From: Paraburkholderia phenoliruptrix
GTDB taxonomy: Bacteria > Pseudomonadota > Gammaproteobacteria > Burkholderiales > Burkholderiaceae
Assembly: GCF_902859825.1 (NCBI RefSeq)
Contig: NZ_CADIKB010000003.1
Span: 248,001-312,000, forward strand
DNA length: 64,000 nucleotides
Direction of reading: 5' to 3'
Positions 54,277-62,375 of the stretch are shown piece by piece (within the stretch, counting starts at the first letter, position 1; every line of letters begins with the position of its first letter). A model generated the notes under the pieces. It did not search any database. It saw only the letters and a program-made list of their open reading frames with translations, and was not told the origin of the DNA. A program made the translations under genes and the position numbers.

Positions 54277-55932
54277 ATGACAAGCACAGAGCCAGCGTCC
54301 GTTAGTCCGCAGTCGCCGCACAATTCAGAAGCTTCCGCGAAACCCGCCGCGCCTCACGGCAAGCGCAAGGCGGCCGATCAACCTTTCTTCGATCCGGTCG
54401 CCTACGGTAACGGGCCGGACGATTCCGTCACCGCGACCGACGAGAGCGCGGCGATCACGCATCACTCGGTCACGATAGGCGGCAAGAAGATCGATTACAC
54501 CGCGACGGTCGGCCATCTGGTGATCGTCGACCCGAGCAGTTCGGAGCCGGCGGCGCGCATGTTCTACGTCGCCTTCACGCAGGACAACCAGAAAGAGGAA
54601 ACCCGGCCGCTCACGTTCTTCTATAACGGCGGGCCGGGTTCTTCGGCGGTGTTCGTGCTGCTCGGCTCGTTCGGGCCGCGCCGCATCAAGACGTCGATGC
54701 CGAACTTCACGCCGCCCGCGCCCTACACGATCGAGGACAATCCGGACAGCCTGCTCGACCGGAGCGACCTGATTTTCATCAATCCGGTCGGCACCGGCTA
54801 TTCGGCGGCGATCGCGCCGAAGAAGAACCGCGACTTCTGGGGCGTCGATCAGGACGCCGATTCCATTGCGCAGTTCATCAAGCGTTTTCTGACGAAGAAC
54901 AACCGCTGGAATTCGCCCAAGTATCTGTTCGGCGAGTCGTACGGCACGGCGCGCAGCTGCGTCGTCGCATACCGGCTGCACGAAGGCGGCGTCGACCTGA
55001 ACGGCATCACGCTGCAGTCGTCGATTCTCGACTATACGCAGGCTGGCAATCCCGTCGGCGCATTGCCCACGGCCGCCGCCGACGCGTGGTATCACAAGAA
55101 GCTCGGTGTCGCGCCCCGGCCGACGGATCTCGGCGCGTTCGTCGAAGAAGTCGCCCAGTTCGCGCGCACGGACTATCTTGCGGCGCTGCGCAAATTTCCA
55201 ACCACGGATTCGGCGACGGTCGAAAAGCTCTCGGAATACACCGGCATCGACAAGACGACCTTGCTTGCGTGGAGCCTCGACATTGCGTCGTACGACAGCC
55301 GAGGCAACTCGCTCTTTCTGACCACGCTGCTGAAGTCGCAAGGTCTCGTGCTCGGCGCGTATGACGGCCGCGTCACCGCCATCGGCACCGGCATTGCCGG
55401 CAAGATCGACCCGAACTCGGGCGGCAACGATCCGACCATGACCGCGGTGTCGGGCGTCTACACGACCATGTGGAACGTCTACCTGAACGAGCAGCTGAAG
55501 TACACGTCGAACTCGGCCTTCACGGACCTCAACGATCAGGCGTTCCAGTTCTGGGACTTCAGCCACATCGACCCGACAGGCGCGCAGAAGGGCGTGGACG
55601 ACAAGGGCAACGTGATCCTTTATACGGCCGGCGACCTGGCCGCGGTCATGGCGCTCAATCCCGATCTGAAGGTGCTGTCGGCAAACGGCTTTTACGATTT
55701 CGTCACGCCGTTCTATCAGACCGTGCTCGACTTGCAGCAGATGCCGCTGCTCAGTCAGCAGGTTCGGCAGAATCTGTCGGCGCGCTTTTATCCGTCGGGC
55801 CACATGGTTTATCTGGACGGCGCGTCGCGCACGGCGCTGAAGGCCGATCTCGCGAACATGTACGACTCGGCGGTGGCCAACACCGAAGCGCTTGGCCGGA
55901 TTCGGGCGCTTCAGGCGCGGGTCGCGCATTAG
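54277..55932 (+). CDS. S10 family serine carboxypeptidase
   Basis: A 551-residue alpha/beta-hydrolase peptidase related to serine carboxypeptidases, which work at acid pH and remove C-terminal residues. Catalytic S221 lies in GESYGT, D474 in NGFYDFVTPFY, and H509 in YPSGHMVY; the oxyanion NGGPGSS is present near 115. The 30-residue N-terminus is Ser/Pro-rich without a signal peptide. It lies 90 bases after the S53 gene and is probably co-transcribed, so the two could degrade peptides together at low pH. Confidence 0.9.
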   Translation: MTSTEPASVSPQSPHNSEASAKPAAPHGKRKAADQPFFDPVAYGNGPDDSVTATDESAAITHHSVTIGGKKIDYTATVGHLVIVDPSSSEPAARMFYVAFTQDNQKEETRPLTFFYNGGPGSSAVFVLLGSFGPRRIKTSMPNFTPPAPYTIEDNPDSLLDRSDLIFINPVGTGYSAAIAPKKNRDFWGVDQDADSIAQFIKRFLTKNNRWNSPKYLFGESYGTARSCVVAYRLHEGGVDLNGITLQSSILDYTQAGNPVGALPTAAADAWYHKKLGVAPRPTDLGAFVEEVAQFARTDYLAALRKFPTTDSATVEKLSEYTGIDKTTLLAWSLDIASYDSRGNSLFLTTLLKSQGLVLGAYDGRVTAIGTGIAGKIDPNSGGNDPTMTAVSGVYTTMWNVYLNEQLKYTSNSAFTDLNDQAFQFWDFSHIDPTGAQKGVDDKGNVILYTAGDLAAVMALNPDLKVLSANGFYDFVTPFYQTVLDLQQMPLLSQQVRQNLSARFYPSGHMVYLDGASRTALKADLANMYDSAVANTEALGRIRALQARVAH

Positions 55933-55982
55933 CGGGCAGGGCAGGTATCCACGGCGGCAGCGGGTCGCCGTGGAGTTCGTGG

Positions 55983-56031
55983 AAAGCCCGTTAAGACGCA
56001 CGCCGAAGCTGCGCTTAACCGGGCTTTTTTT
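55983..56031 (+). terminator. rho-independent terminator after the S10 gene
   Basis: AAAGCCCGTTAAG and CTTAACCGGGCTTT pair over 13 bp with one bulge, followed by TTTTT. It lies 51 bases after the stop of the S10 peptidase gene and should end the S53-S10 unit. Confidence 0.8.
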
Positions 56032-56105
56032 ACGCATGCCTCGTGGATATGTTTTAATTGTCTTGCGAATTGAACTACTGCGCGCCTTGAGAGGCGCGCC
56101 GACGA

Positions 56106-56735
56106 ATGAACGCAGGCATTGCAGACAGGCGTCGCAACGGCTGTTCCGGCGACCACAGCGGCAGTATCTTTCGACCCTATTCACCGGCGGTGAGGCTACG
56201 GCGCGCGCATGTTTCGCTTCTGCTGGGTTTGAGCGCGCTCGCGGCGTTGCACGTCTGCGCGGCGCACGCACAGCACGCGGGCATGCTCGACGAGCGCGTG
56301 ACCCAGCAATCGATCCGCGAGACGATATGCCGGCCGGGCTATGCGAGCGCGGTGGCGCCGCCGTTCGATGAACTCATGGCGCATAGGGACCGCATGCTCG
56401 CCGAGCGCGGCATCGACGCCGACGACGGCGCGGACTTCGCGCTCGATCGGCGGGTGCCGGTGGTGCTCGGCGGTTCGCCGGATGCGCCGTCCAACCTCGG
56501 CCTTCTGCCTTGGGCGGGACGCCAGGGCGAGCGGCGCAAGGCGCGCGCGGCGGTCATGCTCAAGCGCTGCGTCTGCGAAGGCAAGCTGAGCCTCGCTGAA
56601 GCGCAGGCGGCGATCGTCGGCGACTGGTCTGTGGTCTATTCGGGATTCAGCCAGGCGTCCTGCGACATCAGCCGGCTGGACGTCGCGACCGGCGCGGAGA
56701 ACCGGCGTCGAGCGGAGCGCAGTACGTCTCCGTAA
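56106..56735 (+). CDS. secreted HNH-endonuclease-like protein lacking the catalytic His
   Basis: A 209-residue protein with a hydrophobic export segment (about 35-54) and a domain resembling small secreted HNH-type proteins: an IRETICRPGYAS start, then LDRRVPVVLGGSPDAPSNLGLLPW, and LKRCVCEGKLSLAEAQAAIVGDW at the end. In the family the middle motif is D-H-x-x-P-L-x-L-G-G; here the His is Arg. Nuclease activity is therefore doubtful. A GTG at 56190 could be the true start, giving a signal peptide right at the N-terminus. Confidence 0.65.
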   Translation: MNAGIADRRRNGCSGDHSGSIFRPYSPAVRLRRAHVSLLLGLSALAALHVCAAHAQHAGMLDERVTQQSIRETICRPGYASAVAPPFDELMAHRDRMLAERGIDADDGADFALDRRVPVVLGGSPDAPSNLGLLPWAGRQGERRKARAAVMLKRCVCEGKLSLAEAQAAIVGDWSVVYSGFSQASCDISRLDVATGAENRRRAERSTSP

Positions 56736-56859
56736 GGTCGCGGCGCGGCTGTGAATGTGCTGTCCCGAGCCGTGAGCCGACTGGCTCCGGCGCTCTCACG
56801 CTCCAGCAACGCGCGTCCGCGTTCAATTGCCGACCACACTCATTCCCCGGAGAATTACC

Positions 56860-57219
56860 ATGTCCCATTCATCTCTTGCCGCCGCGACTCTGGCCGCGCT
56901 GACGTTGGCGGGCGCAGCCGGCAGCGTGCCTGTCTTCGCCGCCGAGTCCGCCCATTGCGGCACGGCCGAAGCGCTGCGGATCCGCGGCGACGTGCCCGCC
57001 GCCATCAGCTTCGACGTGTATCGCCAGTTGCGTCCGCTCAATGCACAACGCATCGCGCTTTTCCAGTCCGCAGGCGAAGTGAAACACCTGCCGGACGGAC
57101 TCGCAGTGTGCGAAGTCGCTGACGACGGCGTGGACGATCCCTCCGCGGTCCTGGTCGAATTGCCGCAGGGCAAGAACGCGTGGTGGGTCAGCGCGGCCAA
57201 TGTACAGGACGCCGACTGA
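56860..57219 (+). CDS. small secreted hypothetical protein
   Basis: A 119-residue exported protein. ATG 56860 follows GGAG at a good distance and gives a signal peptide ending near VFAAES. The mature part has two Cys (AHCGTAEALR and AVCEVADDG), which could form one disulfide in the periplasm. No family is recognised. Confidence 0.65.
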   Translation: MSHSSLAAATLAALTLAGAAGSVPVFAAESAHCGTAEALRIRGDVPAAISFDVYRQLRPLNAQRIALFQSAGEVKHLPDGLAVCEVADDGVDDPSAVLVELPQGKNAWWVSAANVQDAD

Positions 57220-57525
57220 CGCTCGCCCGCTGTGTCCGGTTTTTCCATCGACGGCATGAGTGCAACGAACGGCGGCGCGCCGCGAGGCCCGCTTCTTGCG
57301 GCCGGACTCCGCGTGTAACGAGTCGGCGGCGCCGCAGCGCTCAGACAGCATCGGCCGGCAGGGAGCCTCGCTGACGAACGGACATCGCGTGGTTCGGGTA
57401 CAGTGCAGTGATCCTCCTCGAATGCATGTTTGCCGTTCTGACGCCGCGTCGCATCGCATGTACGATTGCCGGTGACTACCCTCGCGCAGGGCGCGGGCGG
57501 GCCCACCGAAATACGGAGATTCCAA
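57220..57525. other. intergenic region, nothing seen
   Basis: About 300 bases with no supported gene, repeat or hairpin. It should hold a promoter for the small membrane protein and RRM genes downstream. Confidence 0.4.
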
Positions 57526-57672
57526 ATGATTGCTTTCTACCTGTCATTGGCCGCGCTCGGCGCGGCGGGCGCCGCATTCATCCGCGAACTGGCGGTCGCA
57601 CGGGCTAAAGAGCGCGCGGGATTGCGCCCCGCGCGCGTGCGCGCCGACAGGCGCGGCAGCCGTCGAGGGTAG
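57526..57672 (+). CDS. small single-helix membrane protein
   Basis: A 48-residue protein with one hydrophobic helix (IAFYLSLAALGAAGAAFI) followed by a highly basic tail rich in Arg. GGAG lies 8 bases before the ATG. It stops five bases before the RRM gene, suggesting co-transcription. Function unknown; it is too short for family assignment. Confidence 0.55.
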   Translation: MIAFYLSLAALGAAGAAFIRELAVARAKERAGLRPARVRADRRGSRRG

Positions 57673-57677
57673 GCCGC

Positions 57678-57944
57678 ATGAACCTGATCGTGCGCAACAT
57701 CGCCCCGTCGTGCAGCGAGCAGGAGGTGCGCGAGTTCCTTATGCGCGAGCTCGGGCATTACGCGCGCAACGTCGAAGTGATCGACGCCGGCAAGCCCGGC
57801 GCCTACGCGACTGTGGAACTGGACGCGCAAGTGCCGTATGTCGGCGAAGTCATCGCGCGGCAGATTCACGGCAAGCACCTAGGCGGCGTGGCGCTGGAGG
57901 CAAGCGCCGATCTGTTCACCGACGACCCGCCGCCGGCTCACTAG
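57678..57944 (+). CDS. RRM (RNA recognition motif) protein
   Basis: An 88-residue single-RRM protein. RNP2 is LIVRNI at residues 3-8 and a weaker RNP1 is AYATVEL near 42-48; the beta-alpha-beta order fits. Bacterial RRM proteins are small RNA-binding proteins of mostly unknown role. The aromatic residues of RNP1 are only partly kept. It follows the small membrane protein gene and converges on nadE. Confidence 0.78.
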   Translation: MNLIVRNIAPSCSEQEVREFLMRELGHYARNVEVIDAGKPGAYATVELDAQVPYVGEVIARQIHGKHLGGVALEASADLFTDDPPPAH

Positions 57945-58017
57945 GCGCCACTATCGGGGCCGAGGGCGGGGGCCCGGCGCTCAGCAGCCGAGAGGTCCGA
58001 AGCCCCAACGCCCCAAC

Positions 58018-58101
58018 GCCCCAAGCCCCAAGCCCCAAGCCCCAAGCCCCAAGCCCCAAGCCCCAAGCCCCAAGCCCCAAGCCCCAAGCCCCAAGCCCCA
58101 A
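58018..58101. repeat. 7-bp tandem repeat (GCCCCAA)12
   Basis: Twelve exact copies of GCCCCAA, preceded by two GCCCCAAC units (58002-58017) and followed by GCCCAAC. On the minus strand it reads (TTGGGGC)n, with four-G runs every seven bases. The array lies in the gap between the convergent RRM and nadE genes and ends ten bases from the nadE stop codon, so it would form part of the nadE transcript's 3' end. Confidence 0.97.
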
Positions 58102-58111
58102 GCCCAACGCC

Positions 58112-58972
58112 TCATTCCCCCGCTGCCGGCTGCGGCCAGTCGAACGGCGTGTACGGCAGCGCCCGTTTATGCCGCGTCGCATGATAGAAACGCAAGATGA
58201 TAGTGCGCGCCTCGTCGCTGACCGGCTTGCCTTCGAGAAAGTCGTCGATCGTCTCGTACGGAACGCCGTAGGCATCTTCGTCCGGTCGTTGCGGACGCAA
58301 CGCTTCGAGGTCCGCTGTCGGCACCTTGTAGGCGAGCGCGTCGGACGCGCCTAGCGCCTTCGCGACCGCGCGCACGCGGCGCTTGTTGAGTCCAGCGAGC
58401 GGCAGCACGTCGGCGCCGCCGTCGCCGAACTTGGTAAAAAAGCCCATCAGCGATTCGGCGGCGTGGTCCGTGCCGATCACGACGCCCGTGCGCGTGCTGG
58501 CCACGGCGTACTGCGCGATCATTCTTTGCCGCGCTTTGATATTGCCGTGCACGAAGTCTTCCTGCGCGTCGTCGGCAAACGGCAGGCCGCTTTGGTGCAG
58601 CGACGCGAGCATGGCGTCGGCGGCCGGCTTGATGTCGATGGTCAGCGTCTCGTCCGCGCGAATGAAGGCGAGCGCCTGCTGCGCGTCCGCCTCGTCTTTC
58701 TGCGCGCCGTGCGGCAGGCGTATCGCGATGAAGCGGGCATCGTAGCGTTCGCCGCGCAGACGCTCGACGGCCAGTTGGGCGAGCCGCCCGGCCGTCGTCG
58801 AATCCACCCCGCCGCTGATGCCGAGCACGTAGCTCGTCAGGCCATTGCCACGCAGGTAGTTCGCGAGAAAAGACACTCGACGCTCGATCTCCGAGTGGGC
58901 GTCGAACCCGGCGGTGAGATGCATTTCCGCTGCGATGTCTGCCTGAAGCGCGGTCGGATCGGTCTGCTTCAT
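58112..58972 (-). CDS. nadE: ammonia-dependent NAD(+) synthetase
   Basis: Makes NAD from deamido-NAD, ammonia and ATP. 286 residues, similar to E. coli NadE (275). The PP-loop SGGVDSTT, the IRLPHGAQKDEADAQQAL region, NIKARQRMIAQYAVA and the GTDHAAES motif are clear. There is no glutaminase domain, so free ammonia is the nitrogen source. The start is the ATG with AGGAG upstream; a longer frame is rejected. The 3' end abuts the heptanucleotide array. Confidence 0.94.
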   Translation of the reverse strand: MKQTDPTALQADIAAEMHLTAGFDAHSEIERRVSFLANYLRGNGLTSYVLGISGGVDSTTAGRLAQLAVERLRGERYDARFIAIRLPHGAQKDEADAQQALAFIRADETLTIDIKPAADAMLASLHQSGLPFADDAQEDFVHGNIKARQRMIAQYAVASTRTGVVIGTDHAAESLMGFFTKFGDGGADVLPLAGLNKRRVRAVAKALGASDALAYKVPTADLEALRPQRPDEDAYGVPYETIDDFLEGKPVSDEARTIILRFYHATRHKRALPYTPFDWPQPAAGE

Positions 58973-59153
58973 GGTGCTGTTGCTCCTTGCATCGCGGATG
59001 CAGTATCTGACACAGGTCTGCCGCCACGTGAGCACGTAGCGGACCCGCCTGAGCGCAATCGACAGATCGCCATGCGCTGCGTAACATCTCCGGTTCCGAG
59101 CGCCGCATCGACCTGCGAGCAGCCCATAATAATCACATCAGTGCGAACCCGCG

Positions 59154-60254
59154 ATGAACGACTTCGAGCGGCCTCGCCCGCCTGTATTGAACTGCCTGGC
59201 TTCCACACGAATCGCGCGGCGAATGAGCTTCCTTATGCAATGCGCATTGCGACGGCCGCGCCAGCCTTGCGCAGGCGTGGATGCGTTGCGCCTCCTCGCG
59301 CGCGCACCGGCTTCAGCGCTCGCGCGTTTCCTTTGCTTCGCCGCGCTCGTTGTGCCGGCTTGCGCGAGTCTCGCCGTCACTTCCCCCGCGGCGGCGAGCG
59401 GGGCGGCTTCTTCCGGCGCTGCTCCGTCCGTCGGCTCGTCCGGCAGGCTCACGGTCGCCGCACCCGACGCGGCCGGCGTCGTGGACCCGCGCCGCGCGCT
59501 GGCGCTGCACGATGTGTTCGTGCGGCAGGTCACCCGCCGGCTCAACGTGCCGGCCGGCGAGCAGAGGGCGTACGCCGGCCGTCTCCAGGCGGCGTTGCGC
59601 GAGCACGCGCTCGGCCAGCTGTCGGGTGAATACGTCGTGATGGTCGACCGCAACGCCAACGTGCAGGCGCTCCTCATCTACTTTCGCGCGACGCCCGCCG
59701 ACGCGTGGCGGATGATCGGCGCGTCGCCCGTGTCCACCGGCCGGCCCGGCGAGTTCGATCATTTCGTGACGCCGCTCGGCGTCTTCGAACATACGCCCGC
59801 CAACATGGATTTCCGCTCCGAAGGCACGGAGAACGAGAACCACATCCGCGGCTACGGCAAGCGCGACATGCGCATCTTCGATCTCGGCTGGGCGCAGGCC
59901 GAGCGCGGCTGGGGCAAGGGCGGCGTGTCGCAGATGCGCTTCCAGATGCACGCCACCGATCCCGAGCGCCTCGAGCCGCTGCTCGGCGTGCGTCATTCGA
60001 AAGGCTGCGTACGGATTCCCGCGTCGCTGAACACGTTTCTGGATCACTACGGCATTCTCGACGCGGAATATGCGGCGCTCGTCGATTCAGGCAGATCGCT
60101 GTGGGTGTTGAAGAGCGATCGGGAAATCGTGCCGTGGGCAGGCCGCTACATCGTCGTGGTGGATTCTGAGCGCAGCGCTCGTCCCGCGTGGGCACCGGCG
60201 CCGGGTGCGAAGGCGCATGCGAAGGTGCCGGCGGGGTCCGACACGGCGGACTGA
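59154..60254 (+). CDS. L,D-transpeptidase (YkuD) family protein
   Basis: A 366-residue probable envelope enzyme. One hydrophobic export segment lies at about 57-80. The catalytic domain contains the HSKGCVRIP motif with C285 as nucleophile and an upstream HATDPERL, fitting YkuD-type murein L,D-transpeptidases that form 3-3 crosslinks or attach lipoproteins. The N-terminal 50 residues before the helix are unusual, and ATG 59223 or another later codon may be the real start. Confidence 0.82.
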   Translation: MNDFERPRPPVLNCLASTRIARRMSFLMQCALRRPRQPCAGVDALRLLARAPASALARFLCFAALVVPACASLAVTSPAAASGAASSGAAPSVGSSGRLTVAAPDAAGVVDPRRALALHDVFVRQVTRRLNVPAGEQRAYAGRLQAALREHALGQLSGEYVVMVDRNANVQALLIYFRATPADAWRMIGASPVSTGRPGEFDHFVTPLGVFEHTPANMDFRSEGTENENHIRGYGKRDMRIFDLGWAQAERGWGKGGVSQMRFQMHATDPERLEPLLGVRHSKGCVRIPASLNTFLDHYGILDAEYAALVDSGRSLWVLKSDREIVPWAGRYIVVVDSERSARPAWAPAPGAKAHAKVPAGSDTAD

Positions 60255-60256
60255 TC

Positions 60257-60290
60257 GACAGACTGCTTGACAGACTGCTTGGCGGACTGC
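60257..60290. repeat. 12-bp tandem repeat, about three copies
   Basis: GACAGACTGCTT twice in tandem (60257-60280), followed by a degenerate third copy GGCGGACTGC. It lies just after the transpeptidase stop codon, between convergent genes. Confidence 0.8.
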
Positions 60291-60316
60291 ACACGCCGCC
60301 GCATTGCGTCAGCCGT

Positions 60317-61876
60317 TCAGCGCATCAGCAACACCGTGCCCGCGCCGACCATTCCGCCGCAGAGCACGCATGCCCACAACAGCGCGCGCGTGCGTCGATA
60401 TTCGCGGCCGAGTTCGGCAAGCAGTTGCGCGTTCTGCCCCGGCGTGCGCGCGCGATCGTGCTCGTGTTGCAAGTAGCGCACCGCCAGTTGCGGCACCCGC
60501 GGCAGCATGTGCGCAAGATGCGGCAGCTCGCGCGAAATGCGCTTGAACCAGCCGCGATGATCGATGTCGCGCCGCGCGATATCCCCGAGGACGCGCCGCG
60601 CAATATTCCATGTGTCGACACCCGGATGGAGCGCGCGCGCCAGCATCTCCGCCTGCTCGAGGGAGCGCTGCGCGGTGGCAAGGCTGCTCGCCACCGCGCC
60701 GTCGAAGGGGTGCACCGCGTACAGCAGATGGTGGAACAGCGAGCCCGCCGAGCGGTCTTGCGGGGCCGCGGCGAAGTGCGCTTCCGCACGCGTGCGCAAT
60801 TCCGCTTCGAGCAGCTCGGCGCGGGTGTCGTGCGGCACGTGCCCGGCGTCTTTATGCAATTGCGCGAGGCGGCCGTAGTCCTGCTCGAACAGCGCGGTCG
60901 CGCCGTGCACGAAGAACTCGCGCTCGCCGGTCGACAGGCTCGACATGATGGAGAACTCGGCCAGCACGAGACGCCCGAGGGAATCCGGATCGATGCTCAC
61001 GCGTACGCGCCGCGCGTCGAGCGTGGCATGGAAGAAGCCATGCTCGAAGGCCTGTTCGGTCACCACTTCGACAATATGCGCGGCGAGCGGCGCCAGTTTC
61101 ACGTGATGTGCACGCAGGCCGCTCAGGTCGCTTGCCGGCAAGGTGGTGATGCGCTGCACGGTCAACGCATGGTTCGTGCACAGGTCCCAGATCACGTCCG
61201 GCACGACGAGGCGCGAGTCGCCTTCGAAATGGTGGCCGGTCTGGCTCAGGTTGGCCGCTTCGGCGCGCAGATCGAAGCGGCGCAGGAGGTCGTCGGTAAA
61301 GGTTTGGGCGAGCGAGCGCAGCCGCAGACGGCGCGCCGTGCCCGACAGCTTTTCGAGCCAGCGCGCGACCCAGCGCAATAGCGCGAGTTCGTCGCCGATC
61401 TGCTGCAGCTGGCCGGCGCGCAGCAGCTTGATCGCCACCTCGCGATGACCGTTGATCGGCGCGATGAGCCGCGCGAAATGCGTCTGTTCGGCGAAACCGC
61501 TTTGCACCGGGACCGGGTCCACCGCGCTGAACAGCGTGGCGAGCGGGCGGCCGAACGCGCGCGCCAACGCTTCCTCGGACTCGCGCGGCGGCAGCGGCGC
61601 TTCGAGGTGATCGATTGCGTCGATGGCGTCGTGCAACGTCGCGTTCGCCAATTCCGGATGCTCGACGAGCGTGGTCGCGAAGCGGCCGGCCAGCGGTCCG
61701 AGCGCCGGCAGCAGGCCGTGCACGCTGCGCGCGCTGTCCGCCGACGCATGCACGCGGCCGACCAGTTCGATCATCCAGTGGAGCTTGCACTCGGGCGGCG
61801 CGGCGAGCCAGATCAGGCGCGCGCCGTAGCGCAGCGCATGGTAAAGCAGCAGTAAGCGGCGAAACAGGGGCGGCAT
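60317..61876 (-). CDS. UbiB/ABC1-like protein with degenerate kinase site
   Basis: A 519-residue protein with the order of a UbiB/ADCK atypical kinase but altered active site. K150 of the AIKLLR strand remains. The family KxGQ stretch (LGPTFIKFGQ) reads LGPLAGRFAT; the HADMHPGN loop reads HATLDARR (283-290), losing the catalytic Asp and Asn; and DFG reads EFS (307-309). The EAANLSQ and VVPDVIWD segments confirm the homology. A C-terminal membrane helix (about 496-518) is also typical. It is probably a pseudokinase, perhaps binding quinone or lipid. Confidence 0.82.
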   Translation of the reverse strand: MPPLFRRLLLLYHALRYGARLIWLAAPPECKLHWMIELVGRVHASADSARSVHGLLPALGPLAGRFATTLVEHPELANATLHDAIDAIDHLEAPLPPRESEEALARAFGRPLATLFSAVDPVPVQSGFAEQTHFARLIAPINGHREVAIKLLRAGQLQQIGDELALLRWVARWLEKLSGTARRLRLRSLAQTFTDDLLRRFDLRAEAANLSQTGHHFEGDSRLVVPDVIWDLCTNHALTVQRITTLPASDLSGLRAHHVKLAPLAAHIVEVVTEQAFEHGFFHATLDARRVRVSIDPDSLGRLVLAEFSIMSSLSTGEREFFVHGATALFEQDYGRLAQLHKDAGHVPHDTRAELLEAELRTRAEAHFAAAPQDRSAGSLFHHLLYAVHPFDGAVASSLATAQRSLEQAEMLARALHPGVDTWNIARRVLGDIARRDIDHRGWFKRISRELPHLAHMLPRVPQLAVRYLQHEHDRARTPGQNAQLLAELGREYRRTRALLWACVLCGGMVGAGTVLLMR

Positions 61877-62090
61877 CGTTTTTCGGTGGACGGCAATGCG
61901 GCGCGCGCGAGAGTGTCGCGCCGCGGGCCAGGACGCTCAGATTATCAGGGATACGGGTCGGCCGCGGTGTTGTGGCTCGCGTCTTCATCGCCGTCATCGC
62001 GGGTGTGACCCGCTTTTCCGGGCCGGCGGAGATCGGCGAGCCTGCCGTCGGGAACGCGCGTTGCGCGACAACCGGCTTTGGAGAGACCAA

Positions 62091-62294
62091 ATGGAAAACT
62101 ACGCAGGCAAGTCCCACGACGAGCGCGTCGCCGTGCGTAAGGGCAAGCCCGTCGCCGCGCAGGAGCAACCAGGCGGCGAGATGGCCGTGCCGGGCACCAT
62201 GCCCGATGAAAGCCATAGCTGCGGCGAATTGTCGGAGGCGGGAAAACGCGCGTGGAGGCAAGGCAACACGATTGGCGGCAAACCGGAAGAGTGA
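62091..62294 (+). CDS. small hydrophilic hypothetical protein
   Basis: A 67-residue, charged protein without signal or membrane segment, rich in Gly, Lys and Glu. A GGAGAG sequence lies 8 bases before the ATG. The C-terminal SEAGKRAWRQGNTIGGK resembles small stress-related or KGG-like proteins, but this is not certain. It is divergent from the UbiB-like gene. Confidence 0.6.
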   Translation: MENYAGKSHDERVAVRKGKPVAAQEQPGGEMAVPGTMPDESHSCGELSEAGKRAWRQGNTIGGKPEE

Positions 62295-62375
62295 AAGAGG
62301 CGGCTGCCGCAAGGGCGCCGGCCGGTGACGAATGCCCCGGTGTCCCTCGCGGCAAGCATGGAAATCTCGCGTGAA

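Noticed and set aside
54325..56271. A 648-codon minus-strand frame over the S10 peptidase gene
   Set aside because: Antisense shadow running through the terminator and into the next gene; composition is Arg-rich and no motif is seen.
58002..58107. Heptanucleotide array considered as a CRISPR array
   Set aside because: Units are only seven bases and directly adjacent, without spacers, and no cas gene is near; it is a simple tandem repeat.
60852..62312. A 486-codon minus-strand frame overlapping the UbiB-like gene
   Set aside because: Out-of-frame shadow of the same strand; the UbiB-like frame has recognisable homology, while this one is Arg/Ala/Pro-rich.
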